The notes under the pieces were generated by a model. That model was not told where the DNA came from, searched no databases, and worked only from the letters and a program-made list of their open reading frames with translations. This document shows positions 16,721 to 25,200 of a DNA stretch of 55,205 nucleotides, piece after piece. Source of the stretch: Candidatus Gastranaerophilales bacterium. GTDB lineage: Bacteria > Cyanobacteriota > Vampirovibrionia > Gastranaerophilales > JANQFW01. A program made the position numbers and the translations under genes. Position 1 is the first letter of the stretch. The number at the start of each line of letters is the position of its first letter. The stretch is taken from assembly GCA_028277625.1 (NCBI GenBank), contig JANQFW010000027.1:1-55205 (forward strand), read 5' to 3'.

Positions 16721-19048
16721 ATGGTTAAATCTTACTTGTATCGAAAAAAACGCTACCCAAGTTTGTATAAAAAGCTTTTGTTAGAAGCTGAAATAATAAA
16801 GAAAAAAGAGTCTTTACTCAAAAGGATAAATACAAAATTTTCTGAAAATCATAATTTAAAAGAAGTTATAAAAGTACTGTCTGAGGAGATGTCCAAGGAG
16901 TTTAACTTTGAAAATGTTGTTTTTCTAGAACTTGAAAGTAAGGTGAAAATTAAGAGTGAGTATGAAAATTGCTCATCAACTAATGGGGATAAAATTATAA
17001 ATCTAAGTGCGGATGATTTTAAACTTTTAAACGAGTCTATTTTTAAAGAGAAGTCCAGTTTGATAGTTGATAGTATAGAAAATAGTAACTTTTCAAAGCA
17101 GTTTACAAATAATTGTAAAAAGCATGGCATAAACTTTATAATATTTTTCCCCGTAAGAAGCAAAAATGAAATATGGGGACTCCTCGTATTTGCAGACAAA
17201 AACTCCAGGTGTCTTTCTATGCCTTTAACTGATTTATTAAAGACTTTATCTGATGAAATATTTTTAATGATTAAAAATGTAAAACTCCTTTCCACCTGTG
17301 AATCTTTATTTGAAAGAGAAAGCATCCTTAAAAATATTACTAATAAAACTCTTAGCTGTAAAAATCTTACTTATGCGCTAAACAGCATATCTGAAGAAAT
17401 AGCAAATATTTTTAACATTGATACAGTTGCTATTAGGCTCTTTGATAAAATGTTGATGACTTTTTCCGATACACTGGGAGAATACAGACGAAATAAGGAT
17501 ATACCATCAGTAAAAGGGAAGTTTTTAAACAAAAAAGAGCTTAATGAGTTTATATGGGATAAACTTTTTATAAATTATGAATCTATAATTATAGATGATA
17601 TAAACAAAGCAGACCTGCCAGACAACATAAAGAATAGTCTGCAGGATTTGGATGTAAGGTCTGCTGTTTTTTTTCCTATTTTGTATCAGGAAGAGCCAAT
17701 GGCAACGATTTTCCTTGCAAACACAAGAGGTACCTACCCTATTCGAAAAGACTTATATGAATTTTTAATACCTATTTCCAACCAGCTAGCTGTTTGTATA
17801 AATCTTTTTGAGGCTAATGAAAAGCTAACAGAGTCACTTGCCGTTGAAAAAGCTGCAAAGGAGTTTGTATTTAAGCTAAAAGAAAATGATCACCATGACA
17901 AAATATTTAGCTCATTTTTGGAGCCATCCCTAAAGCTGTTTAATGTAGAAAGAACTATGCACTTGCATCTTGATGGAGATAAAAATATTATTGTAAACCT
18001 TGAAGCTTTAAAAAATCATACTTTTTCAAAGCTTTTAGGCCGTCAGATTCTTAATTCAACTAATACGATAGAATTAGTTTATAGCAGTAAAAAAAAGATA
18101 TGGGTAGTTAATAATATCGAAACTGATATAAATAATGAAAAATTTAAAGAATTTTTAGCCAAAAATAATATTCAAGCTTTTCTTGCCCATTATAATACTT
18201 GTATATGCCCAGATTGTTTTCCTGATGATCCTGAGAAAAAGAACAAGTTTGCGATTAATATGATATGCTCTTCGAGTCCTAGGATTTGGCATTCTTCTGA
18301 TATTGAAAGCTTTAGGCTTCTAGCTGAAACAATCACGCTGATTTATAGCCAAATGGCTCAAAAAAAGGAGATTGAATGTACCAAAAAAACTTTTCTAGCA
18401 ACACTGACCCATGACTTAAGAAGCCCAATAATAGGGGAACAAAAAGCTCTTGAATATATAATTTCAAAAAAACCCGAGACGTCCTTGAGTAATTTTGTTG
18501 AATTTTTACAAGATATTTACTACACAAACGAAGATTTGCTTAATATAGTTAATAACATACTTATGGTCTATCATTACGAATCTGGTCAAATTTATTTAAA
18601 TATCGAAATATGCGATATTAAAGAGATAGCAGATGCTTCTATTCGTTCAGTACATCACCTTGCAAAGGAAAAACAAACAGTAATCAATGTAAATTGCGAT
18701 GAAACAATACATACTATTAGGTTGGACAAAAATCAAATAATCCGAGTTTTTATAAACTTGATAAGTAATGCAATAAAGCATAATCCTAGTGACATTAAGA
18801 TAGATATTAATTTGAAAAGAGTGGACGATGAGGTAATATTTTCTATAAAAGATAATGGAAAAGGCATACCTGAAGAAAATAAAGTATGTATTTTTAATAA
18901 ATACCCCACTCGTAAAGGGCAAATTGGTACAGGGCTTGGACTATATCTTTCAAAGCAAATTATTGAAGCTCATAACGGTAAAATATGGTTTGAAACTCAA
19001 GAAGGCAAAGGCACTGAGTTTACTTTTACTATACCTTTGGACCTATGA
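16721..19048 (+). CDS. Soluble GAF-domain sensor histidine kinase, candidate Kai output kinase
   Basis: The 775-residue protein has no membrane segments. Three GAF-like modules occupy about 30-185, 195-370 and 390-545; the third carries CICPDC. A HisKA domain (LATLTHDLRSPIIG, phospho-accepting H564) is followed by HATPase motifs: N box INLISNAIKHNP (about 675), G1 DNGKGIP (about 712) and G2 GTGLGLYLSKQI (about 736). No receiver domain is attached. It ends 104 bases before the likely kaiB start, on the same strand and without a terminator between, so hk-kaiB-kaiC is probably one operon. In cyanobacteria the clock kinase SasA senses KaiC through a KaiB-like domain, which this protein lacks; CikA uses a GAF domain. 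The output role is therefore inferred from position. No response regulator is adjacent. Confidence 0.85.
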   Translation: MVKSYLYRKKRYPSLYKKLLLEAEIIKKKESLLKRINTKFSENHNLKEVIKVLSEEMSKEFNFENVVFLELESKVKIKSEYENCSSTNGDKIINLSADDFKLLNESIFKEKSSLIVDSIENSNFSKQFTNNCKKHGINFIIFFPVRSKNEIWGLLVFADKNSRCLSMPLTDLLKTLSDEIFLMIKNVKLLSTCESLFERESILKNITNKTLSCKNLTYALNSISEEIANIFNIDTVAIRLFDKMLMTFSDTLGEYRRNKDIPSVKGKFLNKKELNEFIWDKLFINYESIIIDDINKADLPDNIKNSLQDLDVRSAVFFPILYQEEPMATIFLANTRGTYPIRKDLYEFLIPISNQLAVCINLFEANEKLTESLAVEKAAKEFVFKLKENDHHDKIFSSFLEPSLKLFNVERTMHLHLDGDKNIIVNLEALKNHTFSKLLGRQILNSTNTIELVYSSKKKIWVVNNIETDINNEKFKEFLAKNNIQAFLAHYNTCICPDCFPDDPEKKNKFAINMICSSSPRIWHSSDIESFRLLAETITLIYSQMAQKKEIECTKKTFLATLTHDLRSPIIGEQKALEYIISKKPETSLSNFVEFLQDIYYTNEDLLNIVNNILMVYHYESGQIYLNIEICDIKEIADASIRSVHHLAKEKQTVINVNCDETIHTIRLDKNQIIRVFINLISNAIKHNPSDIKIDINLKRVDDEVIFSIKDNGKGIPEENKVCIFNKYPTRKGQIGTGLGLYLSKQIIEAHNGKIWFETQEGKGTEFTFTIPLDL

Positions 19049-19152
19049 TTAGATTTAAATATTTTTAATATGCATTAAAGTCTTTTGGGGAATATATTTG
19101 TCATTAAAATATTTTAAAATATTAAATGATTGATAGGAACATTTTTAAAATT

Positions 19153-19434
19153 ATGAACATGAACAAAAGATATATATTTAAACTTTTTATATACGGACAA
19201 TCTGATGATTGCAAGACGGCAATTAAAAATTTTATTAGCATATGTAATGAAAAGCTTCACAGTGATTATGATTTAAAAGTAGTAGATATTAAAGAGGAGC
19301 CTGAGGAGGCTGAAGAAGAAAGGTTAATAGCTGTGCCAACCTTAATACGACAATCTCCAACTCCTGAAAGAAGAATAATAGGAAATTTTCAGGACAAAGA
19401 AAAAGTTCTGGCAGCTTTAGATCTTACTGAATAA
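19153..19434 (+). CDS. kaiB: Circadian clock protein KaiB
   Basis: A small thioredoxin-like protein that in cyanobacteria switches fold to bind KaiC. The family pattern is clear: YIFKLFIYGQSDDCKTAIKN (first strand and helix), YDLKVVDIKEEPEEAEEERL, then AVPTLIRQSPTPERRIIGNF and a C-terminal KEKVLAALDL. The invariant A/V-x-PTL and the P-x-R-x-I-IG segments are present. I place the start at ATG 19153, or 19159, because AGGAAC lies 13-19 bases ahead; an ATG at 19126 is possible but has no ribosome binding site. kaiC starts 20 bases downstream. Confidence 0.9.
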   Translation: MNMNKRYIFKLFIYGQSDDCKTAIKNFISICNEKLHSDYDLKVVDIKEEPEEAEEERLIAVPTLIRQSPTPERRIIGNFQDKEKVLAALDLTE

Positions 19435-19453
19435 TTGCAAAAAGAGGTTAACT

Positions 19454-20995
19454 ATGGAAAGAACATATTTTAGTGCAGCCGAAAATGAAGTAAAAAAGGT
19501 AAAAACTCATATAGAGGGATTTGATCAAATATCACGAGGAGGAATTCCATATCATAGAAATACGTTGATTGCAGGTACATCCGGTTGCGGAAAAACTATT
19601 TTTGCAATGCAATTTTTAGCTAACGGGATTACTTGTGACAATGAAAATGCTGTTTTTGTAACTTTTGAAGAGCCACCTGACAACATAGTAGAAAATGTGA
19701 GATCTTTTAATTGGGATATAAGAAAGTGGATGGACGAAGGTAAGTTTGCTTTTATTGATGCATCCGTATCGCAAGAGCCAATCCAAACAGGAGAGTACAG
19801 CTTAATAGCACTACTAGCTCGCATTGAAAATGCTATTAAAAAAGTTAAAGCCAGCAGAGTAGCCATAGATTCGTTAGGTTCACTTTTGTATCAATTTCAG
19901 AATGATAAAATTATTCGACGTGAGCTTATTATTTTAGCAAATAGACTAAAACAACTTAACGTTACCGTTGTTATGACAGCTGAAAGAACAAATGAATACG
20001 GTGAAGTTTCAAGATATGGAATAGAGGAATTTGTCTCTGATAATGTAATTATATTAAGAAATAATACTATTGAAGAAAAAAGACGTAGAACTGTGGAAAT
20101 ATTAAAATATAGAGGTGCTTTTCACCAAAAAGGCGAGTATCCGTTCACAATTCTTCCAAGAAAAGGAATTGTAGGTACTTCTCTAACTACATTGAAAATG
20201 AATCAACCAGTTTCTGTAAAACGTATAACCTCTGGTGATAAAAAGCTTGATAGAATGTGTAATGGCGGATTTTTAAGTGGCTCAATCGTTTTGATTTCTG
20301 GTGCAACTGGGACAGGAAAAACATTACTTGTAACAGAATTTTTAAAAGGCGGAGTTGAGTCAGACGAAAAAAGCTTATTATTTGCATTTGAAGAAAGTAA
20401 AGAACAGATTGTTAGGAATGCCAGTGGATGGAACGTTGATTTTAATGAAATGGAAAAAGGCAATAAGCTAAAAATAATTGCTTTATACCCAGAAGTTTTA
20501 AATCTTGAAGAACATCTTATTGAGATTAAAACACATATTGAAAACTTTAATCCACAAAGAATAGCAATAGACAGTTTATCTGCACTTGAGAGAATGTCCT
20601 CTTCTACTAGTATAACTGAGTTTGTAATAGGTCTTACATCTTTTATTAAAGAAAAACAAATAAGCGCAATGATTACTATCAGCGCCCCTACAATTATGGG
20701 CGCCGGAACTATTACAAGCGCTCATATCTCAACAATTACTGATTCTATAATACTTTTGAGATACTTAGAGCATAGAGGCTGTGTAAAGCGTGGTATTACA
20801 ATATTAAAAATGCGTGGATCTTTCCACGATAGAGAAATAAGAGAATTTTCAATCGACAATAAAGGCATACATATTAAGAAACCTTTCAAAAATATTCAGG
20901 GTATTTTAAGCGGACATCCGGTTGAGTACATGTATGATGTAATTGGGGGTGTAAATGGTTCTTCCAAAGATTTATCTGAACTACTAGATGCCTAG
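19454..20995 (+). CDS. kaiC: Circadian clock ATPase/kinase KaiC
   Basis: A two-domain RecA-like ATPase of 513 residues (Synechococcus KaiC has 519). CI: Walker A GTSGCGKT (41-48) and catalytic glutamates E72/E73 in VTFEEPP. CII: Walker A GATGTGKT (283-290) and E313/E314 in FAFEESKEQ. The autophosphorylation segment is conserved: TITSAHISTITDSIILL places S426 and T427 at the Synechococcus S431/T432 positions and T421 at T426. The CII C-terminal ring segment (ITILKMRGSFHDREIREF) is also kept. The tail after about 480 is short and diverged from the KaiA-binding tail, and no kaiA was seen. Ribosome binding site AGAGG. Activity as an oscillator or hourglass is inferred. Confidence 0.95.
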   Translation: MERTYFSAAENEVKKVKTHIEGFDQISRGGIPYHRNTLIAGTSGCGKTIFAMQFLANGITCDNENAVFVTFEEPPDNIVENVRSFNWDIRKWMDEGKFAFIDASVSQEPIQTGEYSLIALLARIENAIKKVKASRVAIDSLGSLLYQFQNDKIIRRELIILANRLKQLNVTVVMTAERTNEYGEVSRYGIEEFVSDNVIILRNNTIEEKRRRTVEILKYRGAFHQKGEYPFTILPRKGIVGTSLTTLKMNQPVSVKRITSGDKKLDRMCNGGFLSGSIVLISGATGTGKTLLVTEFLKGGVESDEKSLLFAFEESKEQIVRNASGWNVDFNEMEKGNKLKIIALYPEVLNLEEHLIEIKTHIENFNPQRIAIDSLSALERMSSSTSITEFVIGLTSFIKEKQISAMITISAPTIMGAGTITSAHISTITDSIILLRYLEHRGCVKRGITILKMRGSFHDREIREFSIDNKGIHIKKPFKNIQGILSGHPVEYMYDVIGGVNGSSKDLSELLDA

Positions 20996-21005
20996 AAATT
21001 AACTA

Positions 21006-21036
21006 AAAGTACTTTAACAGATTGCTAAAGTACTTT
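21006..21036. terminator. Terminator between kaiC and the convergent flavoprotein gene
   Basis: AAAGTACTTTA (21006-21016) and TAAAGTACTTT (21026-21036) form a perfect stem; weak T-runs on both sides suggest it serves both converging genes. Confidence 0.65.
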
Positions 21037-21061
21037 CTTTAATTTGTATTTTAAGTATTGT

Positions 21062-22072
21062 TTATTTTAGTGCTTCCTTCAGATCTAACACTTCTTTTGC
21101 TTCTTCTTCTAGCTTATTGAAGATTTCTTCAACAGAAAGTATTTCATTATATTTTTCTATATTACCACCTGCAAAGAATAAGCCTTCATCCAAGTTCCCT
21201 TTTTGGGCTTGGTTTAAGGCATTCATAATACAAAATGATCTACTGCACTTTTTTAAACAACTTTTGCAAGTTTTAGCACAAACAGAAGGATCGCCACTTA
21301 AAAACTTTTCTACAAATTTAGTTTTTATAGCCCTTGCTGTCAGTCCAACAGGACTTTCTATAAAAACTAAATCTTTTGCTTTCGATCTAATATATAATTT
21401 TTTAAATTCTTCAGCCACTTCGCACTCTTTGCTTAAAACAAATCTGGTTGCCATTTGTACGCCACTGCAACCCAATTTGAGCATTTCAATAATATCCTTA
21501 CCAGACGTTATTCCGCCAGCTGCAATAATTGGTATATTTTTCTTAAAATAACCTTCAGTGGCAGCTAAAGCATTTTTAATTTCAGGTATCAAGTTTTTAA
21601 TACTTTTGCTTGTACCTAAATGACCACCAGCTTCGCCACTTTCTATAATTATCCCGCTAGCACCAAGCTTTTTCGCAATAACAGCAAGCTTAGCAGAGCT
21701 AACAATTGGTATAATAGGAATATTATATTCTTGTCCAACACTAAATATATCTCTGGAGAACCCTGCTCCAAAGATAACTAAATCAATACCTTCATTCATT
21801 GCAGTACATACAAGATCTTTAAAATCTCTAGCTGCAAACATTATATTTATAGCAAGCAAACCATCGTTGTTTTGCAAAAGCTCTCTTGCTTGCTTGATTT
21901 GCGCAACCAGTTCTTCTTTTGTTAAACCAGATGCTGCTATAACACCAACACCGCCACAGTTAGCTACAGCTGCGGCAAGTTTTGCAGTGCTTACTCGAAT
22001 AGCCATACCACCTTGTATGATGGGTTTAATAGCTTTCAGAGATTCATTTATGTTTAGCGTTGGAAATATCAT
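21062..22072 (-). CDS. FabK/nitronate-monooxygenase-like flavoprotein
   Basis: An FMN-dependent TIM-barrel enzyme of the 2-nitropropane dioxygenase/enoyl-ACP reductase II superfamily. Typical segments are KPIIQGGMAIRVS at the N-terminus, IIIESGEAGGHLG (catalytic/flavin histidine region), PIIAAGGITSGKDI and GCSGVQMATRF (phosphate binding). An inserted cysteine cluster (CAKTCKSCLKKCSRSFC, about 268-284) suggests a metal or Fe-S site, as seen in some anaerobe members. Length 336 is normal. It follows the BadF-type ATPase by 64 bases on the same strand. Whether it is a lipid enzyme (FabK) or a nitronate oxidase cannot be decided from sequence alone. Confidence 0.82.
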   Translation of the reverse strand: MIFPTLNINESLKAIKPIIQGGMAIRVSTAKLAAAVANCGGVGVIAASGLTKEELVAQIKQARELLQNNDGLLAINIMFAARDFKDLVCTAMNEGIDLVIFGAGFSRDIFSVGQEYNIPIIPIVSSAKLAVIAKKLGASGIIIESGEAGGHLGTSKSIKNLIPEIKNALAATEGYFKKNIPIIAAGGITSGKDIIEMLKLGCSGVQMATRFVLSKECEVAEEFKKLYIRSKAKDLVFIESPVGLTARAIKTKFVEKFLSGDPSVCAKTCKSCLKKCSRSFCIMNALNQAQKGNLDEGLFFAGGNIEKYNEILSVEEIFNKLEEEAKEVLDLKEALK

Positions 22073-22136
22073 TATTAATTCAAACTTTCATAACTTAATA
22101 TTAAATTAAAACAAGAACTATTGTTCAATCAATTCT

Positions 22137-23144
22137 CTAGTTGGTTATATCCCATTTTCCGCATGAACCTCCCCATCTAGCAATAATATTTCCTTTAACT
22201 TCTTTGGGGCTTTTCGGGTTAGGGATTTCCGGTTCACCTTGAAGAATGGTAATAACTTCACATGAATTTGAGCAGTCATTACACTCGTGAGTTAAAGAAT
22301 TGAAGTTAAATTCACTAACTTCCCAGCCTTTAAACTTAGTTGGAGTATTGGCAAATTCATAATTTTCTTTTGCAAGCAAAGCTGATCCAATAGCACCCAT
22401 TGTTTGATGATTTTCAGGAACAACAATTTCTTGGTTTAATGATTCTTCAAAAGCTTTAACCATACCAATGTTTGTTGCAACACCACCCTGAAACACAACA
22501 GGACCTAAGATTTCTTTACCCAAAGCTAGGTTGCTAAGATAATTTCTTACCAAAGCCTGACATAATCCGTACAGTAAGTCAGGGATTGGATAACCTAATT
22601 GCTGTTTATGAATCAAATCACTTTCTGCAAAAACACCACACCTACCTGCAATTCTTGCAGGAGATTTAGATTTAAGAGCAGTTGGACCAAATTCATTAAT
22701 TGGTACGTTTAACCTGCTAGCTTGCTGATCCAGAAAGCTACCTGTTCCAGCAGCACATACTGTATTCATCGCAAAATCTGTTACAATACCATCTCTTAAT
22801 AAGATGATCTTACTATCTTGCCCACCTATTTCTAAAATAGTTTGGGCGCCCGGTACATTTACACTTGCAGCAACAGCGTGAGCTGTGATTTCATTTTTAA
22901 TAACGTCTGCGCCTACCAGTGCTCCAGCGAGATTTCTGCCACTTCCAGTAGTTCCAACGCCTAAAATATAATATTTTTCGTTTAATTTTTTCAAAAGGCT
23001 TAACATACCTTCTTGTACTGCGACAACAGGCTTACCTGCTGTTCTTAACATTGTACTTTGTATATAATCACCTTGCTCATCGACTAATGCCAGTTTTGTA
23101 GTAACCGAGCCAACATCTATACCCAAGAATGCTTTTTTTGACAT
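22137..23144 (-). CDS. BadF/BadG/BcrA/BcrD-family ATPase (2-hydroxyacyl-CoA dehydratase activator type)
   Basis: An ASKHA-fold ATPase that in characterised relatives pumps electrons into 2-hydroxyacyl-CoA dehydratases or benzoyl-CoA reductases. It has the phosphate-1 motif LGIDVGSVTTKLA, the [4Fe-4S] cysteines NTVCAAGTGSFLDQQA and AGRCGVFAESD, and GPVVFQGGVATN. A C-terminal extension of about 70 residues carries extra cysteines (ECNDCSNSCE) and ends GGSCGKWD. No dehydratase subunit gene is adjacent; its only neighbour in the same direction is the flavoprotein. It belongs to the larger CoA-substrate-specific activase family whose single members often have unknown partners. Confidence 0.87.
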   Translation of the reverse strand: MSKKAFLGIDVGSVTTKLALVDEQGDYIQSTMLRTAGKPVVAVQEGMLSLLKKLNEKYYILGVGTTGSGRNLAGALVGADVIKNEITAHAVAASVNVPGAQTILEIGGQDSKIILLRDGIVTDFAMNTVCAAGTGSFLDQQASRLNVPINEFGPTALKSKSPARIAGRCGVFAESDLIHKQQLGYPIPDLLYGLCQALVRNYLSNLALGKEILGPVVFQGGVATNIGMVKAFEESLNQEIVVPENHQTMGAIGSALLAKENYEFANTPTKFKGWEVSEFNFNSLTHECNDCSNSCEVITILQGEPEIPNPKSPKEVKGNIIARWGGSCGKWDITN

Positions 23145-23730
23145 TATATTTTTATCTCCACTAACAAAAGCTCTAAAAAAACATATTTATTACCTCATAA
23201 CAAAAATACGCAAAACATACTAATATGTAAAGGGATTAATGTTAATTTTATATAATAAGTCAATTGTAAAAAAACATTACAAAGCCATACTCAAAGCATA
23301 TTAACTATAGACTAAACAGATTTTAGTTTATAAAAAAAAACATTTTGTCAAAGTAAAGATTTGCTACTAATTACTTTACAAAGCAATTAGTATTGTTTTT
23401 AATAAAAAAGATTGTTTATTTTGCAGATAAATAAAAATATTTTAGTTAACGCATATAAAGGCTAATAGCTCATAATTTAATTAAGTTTCATATATCAAAG
23501 CTCGAGCAAAAATAAATAAATAAGTAAAAATGCTAAAAATCATTAGTTATATTAATTTCATTAGGTGAAAGAATTATACGAGCTTTTAAATACATTTATC
23601 AAATTAATAGAGTAGTATACAAAGACTATGTTAAAAATTAAAATTTCTTAAAATTAAATAAAAATTGGACAATATTTAATATTCAGTATATTTACTAATA
23701 ATGAAAAAAGTAGAAAAGGGTAGGAATTTA
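23145..23730. other. AT-rich intergenic region before the symporter gene
   Basis: Divergent control region for the BadF ATPase (minus) and the symporter (plus). The most notable structure is a near-perfect 26-bp palindrome at 23366-23391 (ACTAATTACTTT, then ACAAAGCAATTAGT). A short AGACTAAACAGATTTTAGTT at about 23300 recalls the arms of the dispersed repeat but does not otherwise align. I see no gene. Confidence 0.45.
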
Positions 23731-25146
23731 ATGGGAAAATCGAAATTAACATTATTCATTTTTGCAGCTCTTATTTTGGGAGTACTATTTGGCTGGTTAC
23801 TACCAGATATTGCGGTTCAATTAAAACCATTAGCTGATCTTTTCCTAAAAATGATTAAAATGATCATTGCACCTTTGTTATTTGCAACACTGGTTGTAGG
23901 CATAGCTGGACATGGATCCTCTAAAGGATTAGGTAAAATTGGATTAAAAACAATTGTTTATTTTGAAATAGTAACTACAATTGCTCTAATAATAGGTTTA
24001 GTAACAGCAAATTATTTTCAAATTGGTAAAGGTTTTGCACTACAAGCATCACAACAAGGATTGGATGACCTAAATAAGTTAGCCGCTAGTGCTACGCACC
24101 ATGGTGGTCACGGAATGAAAACCTTTGCGCAGCCAGAAACCTTTTTGGATGTGGTAAAACACTTTATGCATATGCTTGTAGATATGGTACCTACCAGTGT
24201 AATTGAAGCAATGGCAAATGGAAATATATTGCAGATCGTTGTTTTTGCTGTGTTTTTTGCTTTAGCGCTCTCAGCGGTTGGAGAAAAAGGCCGTCCTGTT
24301 ATTAAATGGCTTAATTCCTTAGCTGAAGTAATGTTTAAATTTACTGAATATGTTATGTTTTTTGCTCCAATGGGTGTATTTGCTGCTATAGCAACTACAA
24401 TTGGGCAGAACGGAATTGGTATCATTGCAGAATATGCAAAGTTAATTGGTGTACTATATTTTGCTCTTATTGTGTTTGTTGTATCTGTACTAGTCGTTGT
24501 ATGCTCTATAGTTAAAATTCCATTCTTTACACTGATAAAAGCGATAAAAGAGCCAGCAGTTTTGGCATTCTCTACAGCTAGTAGTGAAGCTGCATTACCA
24601 AAAGCAATGGAAATAATGGAAAAATTCGGTGTCCCCAAAAGAATCGTTAGTTTTGTAATGCCAACAGGCTACACTTTTAACCTAGATGGAAGCACCTTGT
24701 ACTTGTCTCTTGCAACAATCTTTGTTGCCAATCTCTCAGGTGTAGAACTCTCTGTTGGTCAGCAAATAATGATAATGTTGGCTCTTATGTTAACAAGTAA
24801 AGGTATAGCTGCAGTTCCTAGGGTATCATTAGTTGTATTAACAGGAACTTTAATGAGCTTTAACATTCCAATTGCAGGTGTGGCTGTTTTATTAGGCATT
24901 GATCAGTTGCTAGATATGGGCAGAACTACTGTAAACCTGGTTGGCAACTGTGTTGCAACAGTTGTTGTTTCCAGATGGGAAGGCTGCTTTAATTTTGATA
25001 GAATGAAAGCATTTGCTGTAAATGAAGACCACACGCTAGAAGCAGAATTTGAAGAATTTAAATTAAAAGTTGATAATGAACAGATTAAACCAATTGCAAA
25101 ACAAATAAGCAGTCCTGAAGAAACTGAACATATAAATACTCATTAA
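23731..25146 (+). CDS. Dicarboxylate/amino-acid:cation symporter (DAACS family, GltP/DctA-like)
   Basis: A sodium- or proton-coupled importer of C4-dicarboxylates or glutamate/aspartate. It has eight membrane helices with two hairpins. Family motifs are MIIAPLLFATLVVGIAG, the serine-rich hairpin AFSTASSEAALPKAM and the transport motif PTGYTFNLDGSTLYLSLA; the final helices include DQLLDMGRTTVNLVGN. Start ATG 23731 is preferred because AGGA lies 8 bases ahead; an ATG ten codons upstream lacks a ribosome binding site. A histidine-rich insertion (ATHHGGHGM) sits in an external loop. The C-terminal 40 residues are acidic and cytoplasmic. Monocistronic. Confidence 0.93.
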   Translation: MGKSKLTLFIFAALILGVLFGWLLPDIAVQLKPLADLFLKMIKMIIAPLLFATLVVGIAGHGSSKGLGKIGLKTIVYFEIVTTIALIIGLVTANYFQIGKGFALQASQQGLDDLNKLAASATHHGGHGMKTFAQPETFLDVVKHFMHMLVDMVPTSVIEAMANGNILQIVVFAVFFALALSAVGEKGRPVIKWLNSLAEVMFKFTEYVMFFAPMGVFAAIATTIGQNGIGIIAEYAKLIGVLYFALIVFVVSVLVVVCSIVKIPFFTLIKAIKEPAVLAFSTASSEAALPKAMEIMEKFGVPKRIVSFVMPTGYTFNLDGSTLYLSLATIFVANLSGVELSVGQQIMIMLALMLTSKGIAAVPRVSLVVLTGTLMSFNIPIAGVAVLLGIDQLLDMGRTTVNLVGNCVATVVVSRWEGCFNFDRMKAFAVNEDHTLEAEFEEFKLKVDNEQIKPIAKQISSPEETEHINTH

Positions 25147-25153
25147 GACTTAC

Positions 25154-25189
25154 AAAAAGCCCCAAGACTATTAACTCTTAGGGCTTTTT
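25154..25189. terminator. Bidirectional terminator between the symporter gene and larC
   Basis: AAAAAGCCCCAAGA (25154-25167) pairs with TCTTAGGGCTTTTT (25176-25189) with one mismatch, giving A and T tails on both sides, between convergent genes. Confidence 0.85.
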
Positions 25190-25200
25190 ATATTATCTGA

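Noticed and set aside
19126-19152. Upstream ATG of kaiB at 19126
   Set aside because: It lacks a ribosome binding site and adds nine residues absent from the family; the ATGs at 19153/19159 fit better.
16849-20463. Minus-strand frames opposite the histidine kinase and kaiC
   Set aside because: They are shadows of conserved plus-strand coding sequence.
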